A stretch of 64,000 nucleotides of DNA from Psychrobacillus sp. FSL K6-4046 (GCF_038624605.1 NZ_CP152020.1:1977312-2041311); one strand, 5' to 3'. Shown: positions 52,197 to 62,090, counted from the first letter of the stretch. Made by a program: numbers and translations. Notes: a model not told the origin generated them from the sequence alone.

Positions 52197-53389
52197 TCCA
52201 CCTTGTTATTTGTGTACTCATAGTGTTTTTCAACAATTGGTTCAAATTTATTGTACCTCTTTTTAAACATTGTGTAAAAATGGGAAACGATAACTTTTAA
52301 AATAGCATAGCCAGGTATACCCAAAATTACTCCAGGAACTCCGAACATTGCACCAGAAGTAATCAATACAAAAATTATTGTAATCGGATGCACATGCAAT
52401 GATTTGCCCATAATTTGTGGCGATATAAACTTCCCTTCAATTAACTGAACAATTGTCCAGACTACTGCAAGTTTGATAAGCATGAAAGGAGAGGTAACTA
52501 AGGCAATAATTGCAGCCGGAGTTATCGCTATAACTGGACCTAAGTATGGAACAACGCTCGTAACCATTGCTATAACACCCAACAATAATGCATAATCCAT
52601 CCCAATGATGGTGAAACCAATAAAGATCATAATACCTATACACATAGAGACAAGAATTTGACCCTGAATATACGAGCTGATCTGCTTATCGATGCTAGTA
52701 AAAACCGACTTTATGTCATCTCTCATGCGGGGTGGAAAAATTTTTAGTACATAAGCAGGAAGCTTTTCCCCATCCTTTAAAAGATAGAATAAGATAAAAG
52801 GAACAGTAACGATTGCCAGTATAAAGCTAGTTAATATACCGATAACAGAGGAAATTCCTGTTGCAATTCCTGTAAAGGTTTCCTGGAAAAATGCACCTAG
52901 CTCCTTCGGTAAATCATACAGAAGATTAGCAACATCGGTTTCTATTTGCAAATAGTACGTGCTTATAAGAGAGTTCGTTCTCAAGAATGAATCTAAGCGG
53001 GTTAAGACTTCTATAAAATAACCTGGAAGCTCTTCTGCCAATTTAAAAAATTGAGCTTTTAAAAATGGAAACACTAAGAAAACTAATAAGGTAATAATAC
53101 CAACCAAAGCTAAGAAGATGAGTAGTATACCAATCACTCGTTTAACTTTAATTTTTTCTAGCATACGCAATATTGGTCTAAGTAAATAATAGATGATGAC
53201 TGCTAATATGATTGGTAGGATGACATTCCCTAGAAAAACGGTTAATGGGACAAATATGAAGGAAATTTCATCATAAATCATGATAATTAAGCCAATCATT
53301 AAAAGCAGTATGAGCGTAAATATAGTATTACGACCACCTAAAAATTTTATGTATCTAGTTGAGAAAAAAGAAGGTTTTTCAGGTTCCAA
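52193..53389 (-). CDS. AI-2E family transporter
   Basis: 398 residues with about eight membrane helices. Conserved AI-2E transporter features include YYLLRPILRMLEKIKVKRVI, the Glu/Gly motif LLGVIAMVTSVVPYLGPVIA and the end part GKSLHVHPITIIFVLITSGA. Members include TqsA and Na+(Li+)/H+ antiporters; the substrate is not known. Coupled to the downstream small gene by an ATGA overlap. ATG start. Confidence 0.88.
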   Translation of the reverse strand: MEPEKPSFFSTRYIKFLGGRNTIFTLILLLMIGLIIMIYDEISFIFVPLTVFLGNVILPIILAVIIYYLLRPILRMLEKIKVKRVIGILLIFLALVGIITLLVFLVFPFLKAQFFKLAEELPGYFIEVLTRLDSFLRTNSLISTYYLQIETDVANLLYDLPKELGAFFQETFTGIATGISSVIGILTSFILAIVTVPFILFYLLKDGEKLPAYVLKIFPPRMRDDIKSVFTSIDKQISSYIQGQILVSMCIGIMIFIGFTIIGMDYALLLGVIAMVTSVVPYLGPVIAITPAAIIALVTSPFMLIKLAVVWTIVQLIEGKFISPQIMGKSLHVHPITIIFVLITSGAMFGVPGVILGIPGYAILKVIVSHFYTMFKKRYNKFEPIVEKHYEYTNNKVE

Positions 53390-53456
53390 TTTTACATAAC
53401 ATCCTTTCCTAACTTAATTTTACGAATGAATAAATTTTATCGCAAATTTAAAAGTC

Positions 53457-54407
53457 CTATTCCCCTAAAAAATCTTCTATGGCCTTTCTATTCTGATCCT
53501 CGTCAATCACTAAAACATCTCCTGCGTGACTATAGTTCTTATCGTAATAGCTTCCTGGTACAGGGACAGTCATTTTATCCATTTCTAGTTTTCCACTAAC
53601 TATAGCATCCATGATTCGAATAACTTTATCCTTACGTGAATAGTCTGTTTGAATATATCCTTCAGCTGCACCTATAAATTTGGGTACATTAGAAACATTT
53701 TGTATGGAGATTACCTCGTCCTTTAATGCTTCCATTACTTTTTGTTGGCGCGCAACCCTTCCAAAATCACCTTCTCCGTCGGCTCGGAATCGTGCGTAAC
53801 CAAGTATTTCCTGTCCATTGAGCTGTTGTTCACCTTTTGTAAGTGAAACTCCAATTTTTTCAGACATATCCTTCTCTACATCCATTGTAATTCCTTCAGG
53901 AGCGAGAATATCTACCAATGATTCAAAGCTTCTAAAATCTATTAATGCATAATGATGGATAGGTATATCAAACATATTCTGAAGAGTTGCCTGCAATAAT
54001 GGCACTCCGTCTAAATAATAGGCTGTATTAAGCTTATAAGACTTGTAGTTAGGTATATCCGCATAAATATCTCGCATAAATGAAATGACTTTAACGTCAT
54101 TTTTTTCTTTATCCCAAGAAATGACCATCATTGTATCTGTTCGGGATCTCTCTTTCCCTCCCGCTCCGGAATCTGCTCCAAGGACTAGAATATTTTCTCG
54201 TTCACCTTTTGACCAAGCATCCCCTTCAAAGTCAATATCCTGTTTTACTTTTGTTTCATTAGCTAAATTATAGCCTTCCCGATATTGTAAAAATGAGTAA
54301 ATACCAATTGTTAACCCAGCTAGTAACAGAACAGTAAGGAATACTCTTCCTTTCCGTAGTTTTTTTTTCGGTTTATATCGTCTTTCTGTATTTCTTTCTT
54401 CAGTCAT
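53457..54407 (-). CDS. LytR-CpsA-Psr (LCP) family cell-wall ligase
   Basis: 316 residues: a short basic cytoplasmic N-terminus (RRYKPKKKLRKG), one membrane helix (VFLTVLLLAGLTIGIYSF) and an extracellular LCP domain. SRTDTMMVISWDKEKNDVKV, SFMRDIYADIPNYKSYKLN and ILGYARFRADGEGDFGRVAR carry the conserved Arg/Asp residues. LCP proteins attach teichoic acids or other glycopolymers to peptidoglycan. Start moved to ATG 54405-54407 after GGGGAG. Monocistronic. Confidence 0.93.
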   Translation of the reverse strand: MTEERNTERRYKPKKKLRKGRVFLTVLLLAGLTIGIYSFLQYREGYNLANETKVKQDIDFEGDAWSKGERENILVLGADSGAGGKERSRTDTMMVISWDKEKNDVKVISFMRDIYADIPNYKSYKLNTAYYLDGVPLLQATLQNMFDIPIHHYALIDFRSFESLVDILAPEGITMDVEKDMSEKIGVSLTKGEQQLNGQEILGYARFRADGEGDFGRVARQQKVMEALKDEVISIQNVSNVPKFIGAAEGYIQTDYSRKDKVIRIMDAIVSGKLEMDKMTVPVPGSYYDKNYSHAGDVLVIDEDQNRKAIEDFLGE

Positions 54408-54524
54408 ATTAAATCTCCCCTTGAGCTCTTCATAGATGCTGTTTTGATGGTGCACGTATTTAGTTTCCCATATTTATATCATACTCTTATAATAACGTAT
54501 TTACAGTGCGTTGGTTTCAGAATT

Positions 54525-54553
54525 TTGTACAACTTGAAAAGTAATGGTAAAAT
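54525..54553 (+). promoter_or_regulatory. Candidate sigma-A promoter of msrA
   Basis: TTGTAC - 17 bases - TAAAAT, 29 bases before the msrA start. It makes the longer msrA frame (ATG 54544) unlikely because that start would lie within the promoter. Confidence 0.5.
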
Positions 54554-54582
54554 CATTTTACTATAATAGGAGGGATATAAAA

Positions 54583-55104
54583 ATGATAGAAAGAGCTACG
54601 TTCGCAGGAGGCTGTTTTTGGTGCATGGTAAAACCGTTTGATACTTGGGAAGGCATACATAAGGTAACATCAGGATATATGGGTGGTCATATCGAAAATC
54701 CCACATATGAACAAGTGAAAAAAGGGGACTCAGGTCATTTAGAGGTGGTTGAAATCCAGTATGACTCCTCTATGTTCGATTATGAAAAACTACTAGAAAT
54801 ATATTGGCAACAAATAGATCCAACGGATGCTGGTGGTCAATTCCAGGATCGAGGCGAAAGCTATACGACAGCAATATTCGTATATAATGAAGAACAACGC
54901 ATGCTCGCAGAAAAGTCTAAAGAGCAGCTAGCGGCTAGCGGTAAATTTTCCAAACCGATTGTTACGGTAATTCGAGATGCTGAAACGTTTTACAAAGCAG
55001 AGGACTATCACCAAGACTTCTATAAAAAAAGTCCTGATCATTATAAAGAAGATCTTGCTCAATCAGGACGCGTGGAGTTTATCGAAGAACATTGGGAGAA
55101 ATAA
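54583..55104 (+). CDS. msrA: Peptide methionine sulfoxide reductase A
   Basis: 173 residues. The active-site motif is FAGGCFWCM with the catalytic Cys in [23 protein letters not shown] and [14 protein letters not shown] are MsrA signatures. It reduces the S-epimer of methionine sulfoxide in proteins, with thioredoxin. Start taken at ATG 54583 behind AGGAGGG. The usual MsrB partner is not fused and not adjacent. Confidence 0.95.
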   Translation: MIERATFAGGCFWCMVKPFDTWEGIHKVTSGYMGGHIENPTYEQVKKGDSGHLEVVEIQYDSSMFDYEKLLEIYWQQIDPTDAGGQFQDRGESYTTAIFVYNEEQRMLAEKSKEQLAASGKFSKPIVTVIRDAETFYKAEDYHQDFYKKSPDHYKEDLAQSGRVEFIEEHWEK

Positions 55105-55236
55105 TTTAAACTTAACGTCAGATTTTTAAGGTAAGATGCTGCAACTATGAGTGTATGGACTGCTGTCGTTCATACACTCGTAGGCATGTTCATTTAGCTT
55201 TCCAATGATTGGTCATCAACTATTTTATTTTTATGA

Positions 55237-55560
55237 TTATTTAAAACCTTTTCCAACTACGGTTTCTTTATCCAAATCTACAACCACAGTCAAATCCCCA
55301 TTTTTATCAGAATCCGTATGATTAAATGAAACTGAATATACTACTTTATCTCTGTCATAATCATCAAAAAGATATTTTTTATTTTCTTCTGTTACGTTAA
55401 TCTCTTCAACCACAGAATCCATGGGAGAAGTTGGTATTAAATCTTGTTCAGATTCCGAAAGACTATTGAATGCTACCATCTCAATTTCAAGTGAAGAACA
55501 TCCGAATAAAGTGATCATTAATAAAGATAATAGATGTAGCTTTAAAATTTTCTTTATAAT
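55237..55560 (-). CDS. Hypothetical lipoprotein with an apparent AUU start
   Basis: About 107 residues. From the ATG at 55518 only half a signal peptide would exist, but reading 14 codons further back gives IIKKILKLHLLSLLMITLFG followed by CSS, a complete lipoprotein signal, opened by ATT 55558-55560 placed 5 bases after GGGAGG. So the start is probably the rare AUU (as in infC), or an ATG that has mutated. The mature part (SESEQDLIPTSPMDSVVEEI) is acidic and has no recognised domain. Confidence 0.55.
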   Translation of the reverse strand: MIKKILKLHLLSLLMITLFGCSSLEIEMVAFNSLSESEQDLIPTSPMDSVVEEINVTEENKKYLFDDYDRDKVVYSVSFNHTDSDKNGDLTVVVDLDKETVVGKGFK

Positions 55561-55625
55561 CGTTTCCTCCCTATCATTTACCGTATACCTATCATAACAT
55601 TAACATGCCCTTACTAGCGTTAGTG

Positions 55626-55814
55626 TCAGCCTTGACGTAGCAGTCTTATACTGATGACCAGGTAAACGATTTTTCTAAAAGTATTACTATATCCACCACG
55701 CCATACTTCTATCTTAAAACCATCAATATCTACCATATTGATTTCTCCATTAAATACACTCTGGATGGTTTCAACATTTTTAGGAATTTCCTTTAAAATA
55801 TCCCACCAATAGGG
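55626..55814 (-). pseudogene. Possible gene remnant in the gap before ykpA
   Basis: One minus-strand frame without start reads PYWWDILKEIPKNVETIQSV, then NMVDIDGFKIEVWRGGYSNT, which looks like real protein, bounded by TAA upstream and TGA at 55626. No start codon with a ribosome site was found. Family unknown. Confidence 0.3.
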
Positions 55815-55864
55815 TTAATATAAGCCCAACAAATCAACGTTTGATAGCTTTTGTTTGAACACCG

Positions 55865-55873
55865 TGCTATAAT
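55865..55873 (+). promoter_or_regulatory. Extended -10 promoter of ykpA
   Basis: TGCTATAAT is an extended -10 element (TGn followed by TATAAT), 31 bases before the ykpA start; no good -35 is visible at 16-18 bases. Confidence 0.6.
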
Positions 55874-55903
55874 AAGAGCATTGTGAATTTTAGGAGGTAT
55901 AGC

Positions 55904-57505
55904 ATGATTGCAGTAAGTAATGTAAGTCTTCGATTTGGTGATCGTAAATTATTCGAAGATGTAAATATAAAGTTTACACCTGGTAACTGTTATGGGTTAA
56001 TCGGTGCAAACGGAGCTGGTAAATCTACATTTATCAAAATCTTGTCGGGGGAAATTGAGCCACAAGAAGGTAATGTGATTATGAACCCAGATGAGCGCTT
56101 AGCGATTTTGAAGCAAAATCACTTTGAGTATGAAGAATACAATGTGCTTGAAACAGTGATCATGGGTCATAAACGTTTATATGAAGTAATGAACGAAAAA
56201 AATGCAATTTACATGAAGGAAGACTTTTCTGACGAAGATGGTATGCGTGCCGCTGAGTTAGAAGGAGAATTTGCAGACCTTAACGGTTGGGAAGCTGAAT
56301 CAGAGGCAGCCATCCTTTTACAAGGACTAGGTATTCCTGATAGCATGCACCAAAAGAAACTGTCTGAATTAACTGGGTCAGAAAAAGTAAAAGTACTTTT
56401 AGCTCAAGCTTTATTTGGCAAACCAGATGTACTTTTACTAGATGAGCCTACCAACCATTTAGATATCAAAGCAATTCAATGGCTAGAAGATTTCCTTATC
56501 AACTTTGAAAATACTGTAATCGTAGTTTCGCATGACCGTCACTTTTTAAACAAAGTATGTACACACATTGCAGACCTAGATTTCAGCAAAATCCAAGTTT
56601 ATGTAGGAAACTATGACTTCTGGTATGAATCAAGCCAGCTTGCTACTAAAATGGCTCAGGATCAAAATAGTAAAAAAGAAGAAAAAATTAAAGAACTACA
56701 AGCCTTCATTGCTCGCTTTAGTGCGAATGCATCTAAATCAAAGCAAGCAACATCTCGTAAAAAAATGTTAGATAAGATTGAACTAGATGATATTAGACCT
56801 TCTTCTCGTAAATATCCATATGTGAACTTCTCTATGAAGCGTGAAATTGGTAATGACGTATTACAGGTTCAAGATTTAGGTTACTCGCTAGAGAACGAAA
56901 AACTATTCTCAGGTATGAACTTCACTATGAACAAAGACGATAAAATTATCTTGTTAGGTGATGAGCTTGCTAAATCTGCTTTACTTCGTATGCTTGCAGA
57001 AGAGGAAGAGCCACAAGAAGGCTCTATTCGTTGGGGTGTAACTACATCTCGTGCGTACTTCCCATTAGACAATGCAAAATACTTTAACGGTACAGAAACT
57101 TCACTAGTTGATTGGTTACGCCAATATTCACCTGATGATGAAAGTGAAACATTCCTTCGTGGTTTCCTAGGACGTATGCTTTTCTCTGGGGAAGAAGTGA
57201 AGAAGAAACCTTCTGTCCTTTCTGGTGGAGAAAAAGTTCGTTGTATGCTTTCTAAAATGATGCTTTCCGAAAGTAATGTTTTATTGCTAGATGAGCCTAC
57301 TAACCATTTAGACTTGGAATCCATCCAAGCATTGAATAATGGATTAATTGCGTTCAAAGGCGCTATGATATTCACTTCTCATGACCATCAGTTCATCCAA
57401 ACGATTGCAAATCGTGTAATCGAAATCCGCAAGGACGGCTCTATTCTAGATAAACAGCTGACATACGATGAATTCTTAGAATGGAAAGAATCTCAAAAAT
57501 TATAA
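55904..57505 (+). CDS. ykpA: ABC-F protein YkpA (translation factor type)
   Basis: 533 residues, two ABC domains, no membrane part. Walker A GANGAGKST, signature LSELTGSEKVKVLLAQALFG (first site degenerate: TGSEK instead of SGGxx) and LSGGEKVRCML in the second, Walker B LLLLDEPTNHLDI and LLLDEPTNHLDL. This combination and the length match B. subtilis YkpA, a housekeeping ABC-F. Role: ribosome-bound translation factor, probably not drug resistance. Start at ATG 55904 with TAGGAGGTA; no leader peptide or attenuator. Confidence 0.9.
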   Translation: MIAVSNVSLRFGDRKLFEDVNIKFTPGNCYGLIGANGAGKSTFIKILSGEIEPQEGNVIMNPDERLAILKQNHFEYEEYNVLETVIMGHKRLYEVMNEKNAIYMKEDFSDEDGMRAAELEGEFADLNGWEAESEAAILLQGLGIPDSMHQKKLSELTGSEKVKVLLAQALFGKPDVLLLDEPTNHLDIKAIQWLEDFLINFENTVIVVSHDRHFLNKVCTHIADLDFSKIQVYVGNYDFWYESSQLATKMAQDQNSKKEEKIKELQAFIARFSANASKSKQATSRKKMLDKIELDDIRPSSRKYPYVNFSMKREIGNDVLQVQDLGYSLENEKLFSGMNFTMNKDDKIILLGDELAKSALLRMLAEEEEPQEGSIRWGVTTSRAYFPLDNAKYFNGTETSLVDWLRQYSPDDESETFLRGFLGRMLFSGEEVKKKPSVLSGGEKVRCMLSKMMLSESNVLLLDEPTNHLDLESIQALNNGLIAFKGAMIFTSHDHQFIQTIANRVIEIRKDGSILDKQLTYDEFLEWKESQKL

Positions 57506-57506
57506 T

Positions 57507-57550
57507 ACGTAAAAAGGGTATTCGTAAATATTTACGATACCCTTTTTTTT
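57507..57550 (+). terminator. Terminator after ykpA
   Basis: AAAGGGTATtCGTAAA and TTTACGATACCCTTT form a long stem followed by a T run. Confidence 0.88.
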
Positions 57551-57575
57551 ATATCCCATGGTACTTTTTTCGTAT

Positions 57576-57612
57576 AAAAAAGGGTGTTAGACGTATAGTC
57601 TTACACCTTCTT
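57576..57612 (-). terminator. Terminator overlapping the YkvA gene end
   Basis: On the minus strand AAGGTGTAAGAC and GTCTAACACCCTT pair, then T6. It includes the stop codon of the gene. Confidence 0.7.
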
Positions 57613-58089
57613 AGATGTTTTTATAAAACGTCCTAGCAATGAACGTGCTGGTAATTTCCCAAGCAAGCTATCACTTGTTTCCGATACCTTTTTCATTGTA
57701 TCTAACAGCTTATGTTCTCCAGCCCAATGCTCTTCTACGATCTCAGGGGAAAACTTATTTAAAAGCATATTGACAATAAATGCTGCAACAATAATATCAT
57801 CCATGTATCCACCTGGTCCTATTAAGCCCTCGGGTAACATATCAATTGGAGTAATAAAGTATAGGATACCGCTACCAATAAGTGTTTTACTTTTTGCGTC
57901 AATGCGATCATCTAGCATAGATTTTATAAGTAAATGGAAAAAATCTGGAGCAAAAAGAAGGTATGGAGTAAACTTACCTAACTTGTTTGATTTGGAATCT
58001 ACATATTTCGTTATTTTAGCACGTAGTTTTGTGTAAAAGTCTTGTTGCTCCTCATAGGAAGGTAATTCCTTTTTTAACTCTAAATTCAT
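57601..58089 (-). CDS. YkvA family DUF1232 protein
   Basis: 162 residues, starting MNLELKKELPSYEEQQDFYT. DUF1232 core: GSGILYFITPIDMLPEGLIG, PGGYMDDIIVAAFIVNMLLN, which has one or two hydrophobic stretches and the conserved PxDxxPE motif. Function unknown; linked with membranes. Start set at ATG 58087-58089 with AAAGGGG; 31 residues of upstream frame are not supported. Confidence 0.85.
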   Translation of the reverse strand: MNLELKKELPSYEEQQDFYTKLRAKITKYVDSKSNKLGKFTPYLLFAPDFFHLLIKSMLDDRIDAKSKTLIGSGILYFITPIDMLPEGLIGPGGYMDDIIVAAFIVNMLLNKFSPEIVEEHWAGEHKLLDTMKKVSETSDSLLGKLPARSLLGRFIKTSKKV

Positions 58090-58271
58090 ACAAAGCTCCC
58101 CTTTCTTGTTCTCACTATACCAAAAATTTTGGAAAAAGAAACTTAAATAGCACTCATTCGAGTATATTAATGAGCACTTCAAAGAGTTAGTTTTATAATT
58201 AGCCCTTTACTATAAAAAAATCATAGTAGTAAACTGGTGAAATCTATTTATATCTTACTTAAATATGGCCA

Positions 58272-59111
58272 TTATTGTAAATACATTTTATCTAGTTTCA
58301 AGTATTCATTTAAAGCCTGCTGTAATGTGCCATAAGTTCTTGTATCTTTATCAAATAGCATGCCTAATCGAATCATTTGTCGAACAACCTCAGGTCTTAA
58401 ACCAGTAATTACTGTTTGGCATCCCATCATTGATGTACCATAAATTGTCTTTAACAGATGTTCTATTACTTCTGTCTCCATTTCTGCTATACCTGATAAA
58501 TCTATTATTAAAGTTTGGATTCTGAGTTTACTAATTTCAGTTAATACTTTTTCTTCTAGAATTGAAGTTCTATATGTATCTACTGATCCAATTAAAGGTA
58601 AAATACAAATGGAAGGTGTGATCGGTATTATTGGTACCGATAAAGTTTCAACTACTTTTTTCTGAGAGGATATCAAAGCATCTTTATAAGTTGAATAATT
58701 AATAAAAAATTCATTTAAGAAGTTGTCAATTCTATTATTTAGCTGCTTTTCAATTTTAAAGAAGTCCTCTAGGTCCATCATTTGATCGGAATCATTCAAT
58801 TCCTTTATAAACCTCCACATGGTTCGACGGATAGCTTGCACCCATTCTAATTTAAAAGAAAGCGTTAAAGAATGAGTTGCCCACGCAATTCCTTCTTGTT
58901 TAGCAAATAGATCTAACTCCTCATCATTACCCTCGATAATGTTTTTAATAAGATGATGTGCATTGTTGATAAGGTCAATATCACCAACTCTTAAAATATC
59001 ATTTATCTTATCTTTAACATTTACTGCCTCTGATAAAAGATTATCTTCGACTTTCCCCTTGTTACCTTCGAAATATTCTTTAATTCCTCCGTCTAATAAT
59101 AGCTTTTCCAA
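58272..59111 (-). CDS. RsbR-like STAS-domain stressosome protein
   Basis: 279 residues: a variable N-terminal globin-like half (about 1-155) and a C-terminal STAS domain (about 160-270) with ITPSICILPLIGSVDTYRTS, LIIDLSGIAEMETEVIEHLL and GCQTVITGLRPEVVRQMIRL. RsbR paralogues form stressosomes that control sigma-B through RsbT. Of the two phospho-Thr, the first (EMETEV, T) is kept and the second position, T205 in B. subtilis RsbRA, is replaced (Gln in VVRQMIRL). No rsbS/rsbT is near. A sigma-B-type promoter exists at 13062. Confidence 0.85.
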   Translation of the reverse strand: MEKLLLDGGIKEYFEGNKGKVEDNLLSEAVNVKDKINDILRVGDIDLINNAHHLIKNIIEGNDEELDLFAKQEGIAWATHSLTLSFKLEWVQAIRRTMWRFIKELNDSDQMMDLEDFFKIEKQLNNRIDNFLNEFFINYSTYKDALISSQKKVVETLSVPIIPITPSICILPLIGSVDTYRTSILEEKVLTEISKLRIQTLIIDLSGIAEMETEVIEHLLKTIYGTSMMGCQTVITGLRPEVVRQMIRLGMLFDKDTRTYGTLQQALNEYLKLDKMYLQ

Positions 59112-59262
59112 GTGACATCCCCCTATAATTTAAATAAAATTAAACACTCGATTCTTATACCCAAATTCTTTGAATATTAAACACTATGTAGATAGTGTTT
59201 TCTTTAGAGTTTAATATATTTTTAGGAAAAAAAATAGCCCATCATAATGATGGGCTTCCTAC

Positions 59263-59463
59263 TTATAGTTTTGTTACATTTGCAGCTTGTGGCCCGCGAT
59301 TTCCTTCTACAACTTCAAATTCTACACTTTGGCCTTCTTCAAGTGATTTGAAGCCATCACCTTGAATAGCAGAGAAGTGTACGAATACATCATTTTCTCC
59401 TTCAATTTCGATGAATCCAAATCCTTTTTCTGCATTAAACCATTTTACAGTACCTTGTTTCAT
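59263..59463 (-). CDS. cspB: Cold-shock protein (CspA/CspB family)
   Basis: 66 residues, the normal length. RNA-binding motifs RNP1 KGFGFIEIE and RNP2 VFVHFSAI are intact. It binds single-stranded RNA as a chaperone in the cytoplasm. TGGAGGTAA ribosome site. Its 5' leader contains a long dyad (59508-59566), as expected for a cold-inducible gene. Monocistronic. Confidence 0.96.
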   Translation of the reverse strand: MKQGTVKWFNAEKGFGFIEIEGENDVFVHFSAIQGDGFKSLEEGQSVEFEVVEGNRGPQAANVTKL

Positions 59464-59507
59464 GTTATTACCTCCAAAAATAAAATTAACAATATGTAAA
59501 CTAAAAA

Positions 59508-59566
59508 TTCACATATTCCATGAAGTACCGACATCACATCATCGATCACTACATGGGATATGTGAA
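59508..59566 (-). promoter_or_regulatory. Long dyad in the csp 5' leader
   Basis: TTCACATATTCCATGAAGT (59508-59526) and ACTACATGGGATATGTGAA (59548-59566) pair over 17 of 19 positions, counting one U-G pair. It starts 45 bases before the start codon. Cold-shock leaders often form temperature-dependent folds; here this is inference. Confidence 0.6.
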
Positions 59567-59655
59567 TTGCTCAACCGGTTTATACTTTATTGTTACTATA
59601 AATTATAGCAGTTGGATAAATTTAGTCAACAAATAATTACATTATTCTAAATCGT

Positions 59656-59931
59656 TTACTTGATATTAAATATTATTCCATGGAAAATTTGTAAGTCATC
59701 TTCACACGACTCACAATAACATTGTTCCTTTACTGACCAAAATGCCCAGTACTTATTGTTTCTCATCTCTTCTTTTGGGAACTTCCTTCTTAATTCGGTT
59801 AGTTTTTTTTCTAAAAATGAGCGAGCTTGGTCCTCTTGATCAAATTCCGCTTTTTCCATTATAAACTCTTCCCAGCCCTCAAAAGCCCACCACGGCTCAT
59901 AGTCTGCTTTCATATAAATAACCTCATACAT
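59656..59931 (-). CDS. DUF1033 family protein
   Basis: 91 residues, beginning MYEVIYMKADYEPWWAFEGW, the DUF1033 pattern, with FPKEEMRNNKYWAFWSVKEQ and Cys-containing CYCESCEDDL at the end (possible metal site). Short, soluble protein of unknown role found in Bacillales. Monocistronic. Confidence 0.85.
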   Translation of the reverse strand: MYEVIYMKADYEPWWAFEGWEEFIMEKAEFDQEDQARSFLEKKLTELRRKFPKEEMRNNKYWAFWSVKEQCYCESCEDDLQIFHGIIFNIK

Positions 59932-60176
59932 ATTGTAATCGCCTCTAATACTTTTTATTAATACATATTTTACTGCTCACAAAGAAAATGTCTACTCTTT
60001 TGACTTTTGAAACTGAATAAATTGAAAAAATTTGCTATTTACGTTAAGTTATAAATAACATCAAAGTAAATAAAAGAGAAATTAAACGGTAATATGCTCC
60101 CATTAATTTCGACATATATGAAACCTTCTTTTCTCTCGTTCGTATAATGTAGTGTATATATAAGGAGGTCTTGACT

Positions 60177-60848
60177 ATGACACAAGTAATACAAACCGTC
60201 ATTCGTCATATTATTAATGTTCCTGTCATGATTACATCATGGCTAATTTTCTTCTTCCCAGTTGAATTAGGTTTTTTTGTAAGCTCAGCGTTAGCAGTAG
60301 TTACCTACCTAACTTCTAATTTTGCTATCAAAAAAATTCAACAGAGATCTATTATGAAGAAATATGATTTAACTTCATCAGAGTATTTTCATATTCGAAA
60401 GCAGATTAAGGAAGCAACAGCAAAAGTTCGTACACTTAATAACCATTATTTAAAAGTACGATCAGTGAGCTCTTTTAAACAGCTTTTCGAATTAAATAGA
60501 TTAGCAAAACGAATTATTGCTTTAGTTAAAGCAAACCCAAAGAAATTTTACCAAGCTGAAAACTTCTTCTACGCTCATTTAGATTCGGCAGTAGAGCTAA
60601 CATCTAAGTATACATTCTTAGTTTCTCAGCCATCAAAGAACAAAGAAATGAAAATTGCTTTGCAGGATACTCGTGAAACACTAGAATCCATTAACTCTGT
60701 CATGGAAGATGACTTAAAAAATGTTCTTGCTAGTGACATGGAGCACTTAAGAATGGAACTTGATTTTGCTAAACTATCCGTATCTAAAAACGAAAAACCC
60801 TTATATCTAAAAGGAGAGACAACAAATGAGCGAAAATATCTCGAATAA
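60177..60848 (+). CDS. xpaC: XpaC-like membrane protein
   Basis: 223 residues. Two hydrophobic stretches near the start ([20 protein letters not shown] and [20 protein letters not shown]), then a helical cytoplasmic domain, the XpaC family layout (named for hydrolysis of 5-bromo-4-chloroindolyl phosphate; real role unclear). Start ATG 60177, 8 bases after AAGGAGG; the TTG at 60171 is too close. The end overlaps telA by 23 bases, so they form an operon as in B. subtilis xpaC-yaaN. Confidence 0.85.
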   Translation: MTQVIQTVIRHIINVPVMITSWLIFFFPVELGFFVSSALAVVTYLTSNFAIKKIQQRSIMKKYDLTSSEYFHIRKQIKEATAKVRTLNNHYLKVRSVSSFKQLFELNRLAKRIIALVKANPKKFYQAENFFYAHLDSAVELTSKYTFLVSQPSKNKEMKIALQDTRETLESINSVMEDDLKNVLASDMEHLRMELDFAKLSVSKNEKPLYLKGETTNERKYLE

Positions 60849-62022
60849 AACAGACGATCTTTTAATGGACGAACTACTTAATAATCCATTTTCTCTAAAT
60901 GAAACAAAGCCTCAAACTTTAACTAAACAAGCAAATGAGGCGCTACCAACTAAATTAATTGATCGCTTATCGGAAGAAGAGAAACAAAAAGCTAAGCAGC
61001 TAGCAGATCAAATACCTGCTGGTAATTATGAAGCGATTTTAACATATGGAGCCAATGCTCAAACAGAGCTTACCCGCTTTTCACATCAAATGCTGGACCA
61101 TGTGCAAAAGAAAGATATCGGACCAGTTGGAGATATATTAGGCGATTTAATGAAAAAACTTTCAGAGCTAAATCCTGAAGAGCTTTCCAACGAAAAGAAG
61201 AGTGGCATTAAAAAGCTTTTTAATCGTGTAAACAGATCTGTTCAAGAAATGATGACAAAATATCAAAAGCTTAGTACGCAAATCGATCGTATCGGTATTC
61301 AATTAGAGCATTCAAAACGTGGTCTAGTAGAGGATGTTCAAATGTTAGATAAGCTATATGATCAAAACAAAACATATTTTCAAGCATTAAACGTTTATAT
61401 TGCAGCTGCTGAACTAAAAAAAGATGAAATACTCAACGTTACGATCCCAGAACTAAAAAGAAAAGCAGAAATGTCAAACGACCAAATGGCTTACCAGGAA
61501 GTTAATGATATGGCCCAATTTGTAGATCGACTTGAAAAACGAGTTTATGACCTACAGCTTTCACGTCAGATTACCATTCAAAGTGCGCCACAAATACGTA
61601 TGATCCAACAAACGAACCAAACGTTAGCTGAAAAAATACAATCTTCTATCATGACATCCATTCCATTATGGAAAAACCAGATTGCGATTGCCTTAACGTT
61701 AAATCGTCAGCAAAAAGCAGTAGCAGCTCAAAGACAAGTTACAAAAACAACTAACGACTTACTATTGAAAAACTCGGAAATGCTCAAAGTGAATAGTATT
61801 GAAACAGCTAAAGAAAATGAGCGAGGTATCGTAGAAATCGATACATTGAAGAAAACACAGGAAAATCTTCTGCAAACAATCGAGGAAACGATGCGTATTC
61901 AAGCAGATGGCAGAGTTAAGCGAAAAGCTGCTGAAATTGAAATTGGTCGAATGGAAGAAGAATTAAAACAACGTCTCCTTCTTATTGCAGACCAATCTAA
62001 AAACAGATCCGTACAACCATAA
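60826..62022 (+). CDS. telA: TelA family toxic anion resistance protein
   Basis: 398 residues, mostly helical/coiled coil. [20 protein letters not shown] followed by [20 protein letters not shown] and [20 protein letters not shown] are the TelA core. The family is linked with tellurite and cell-wall-drug tolerance (YceH, YaaN) but has no known enzyme activity; it is probably membrane- or partner-associated. AAAGGAGAG ribosome site inside the end of xpaC. A long terminator follows. Confidence 0.92.
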   Translation: MSENISNKTDDLLMDELLNNPFSLNETKPQTLTKQANEALPTKLIDRLSEEEKQKAKQLADQIPAGNYEAILTYGANAQTELTRFSHQMLDHVQKKDIGPVGDILGDLMKKLSELNPEELSNEKKSGIKKLFNRVNRSVQEMMTKYQKLSTQIDRIGIQLEHSKRGLVEDVQMLDKLYDQNKTYFQALNVYIAAAELKKDEILNVTIPELKRKAEMSNDQMAYQEVNDMAQFVDRLEKRVYDLQLSRQITIQSAPQIRMIQQTNQTLAEKIQSSIMTSIPLWKNQIAIALTLNRQQKAVAAQRQVTKTTNDLLLKNSEMLKVNSIETAKENERGIVEIDTLKKTQENLLQTIEETMRIQADGRVKRKAAEIEIGRMEEELKQRLLLIADQSKNRSVQP

Positions 62023-62038
62023 ATTGCATATCAATAAA

Positions 62039-62090
62039 ATAAAGACTGGAGTCTAACTCAGAATCTTGAGTTTGACTCCAGTCTTTTTAT
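62039..62090 (+). terminator. Terminator of xpaC-telA
   Basis: AAAGACTGGAGTC/GACTCCAGTCTTT extended by AACTCA/TGAGTT, loop of 6 bases, then T run. Confidence 0.9.
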
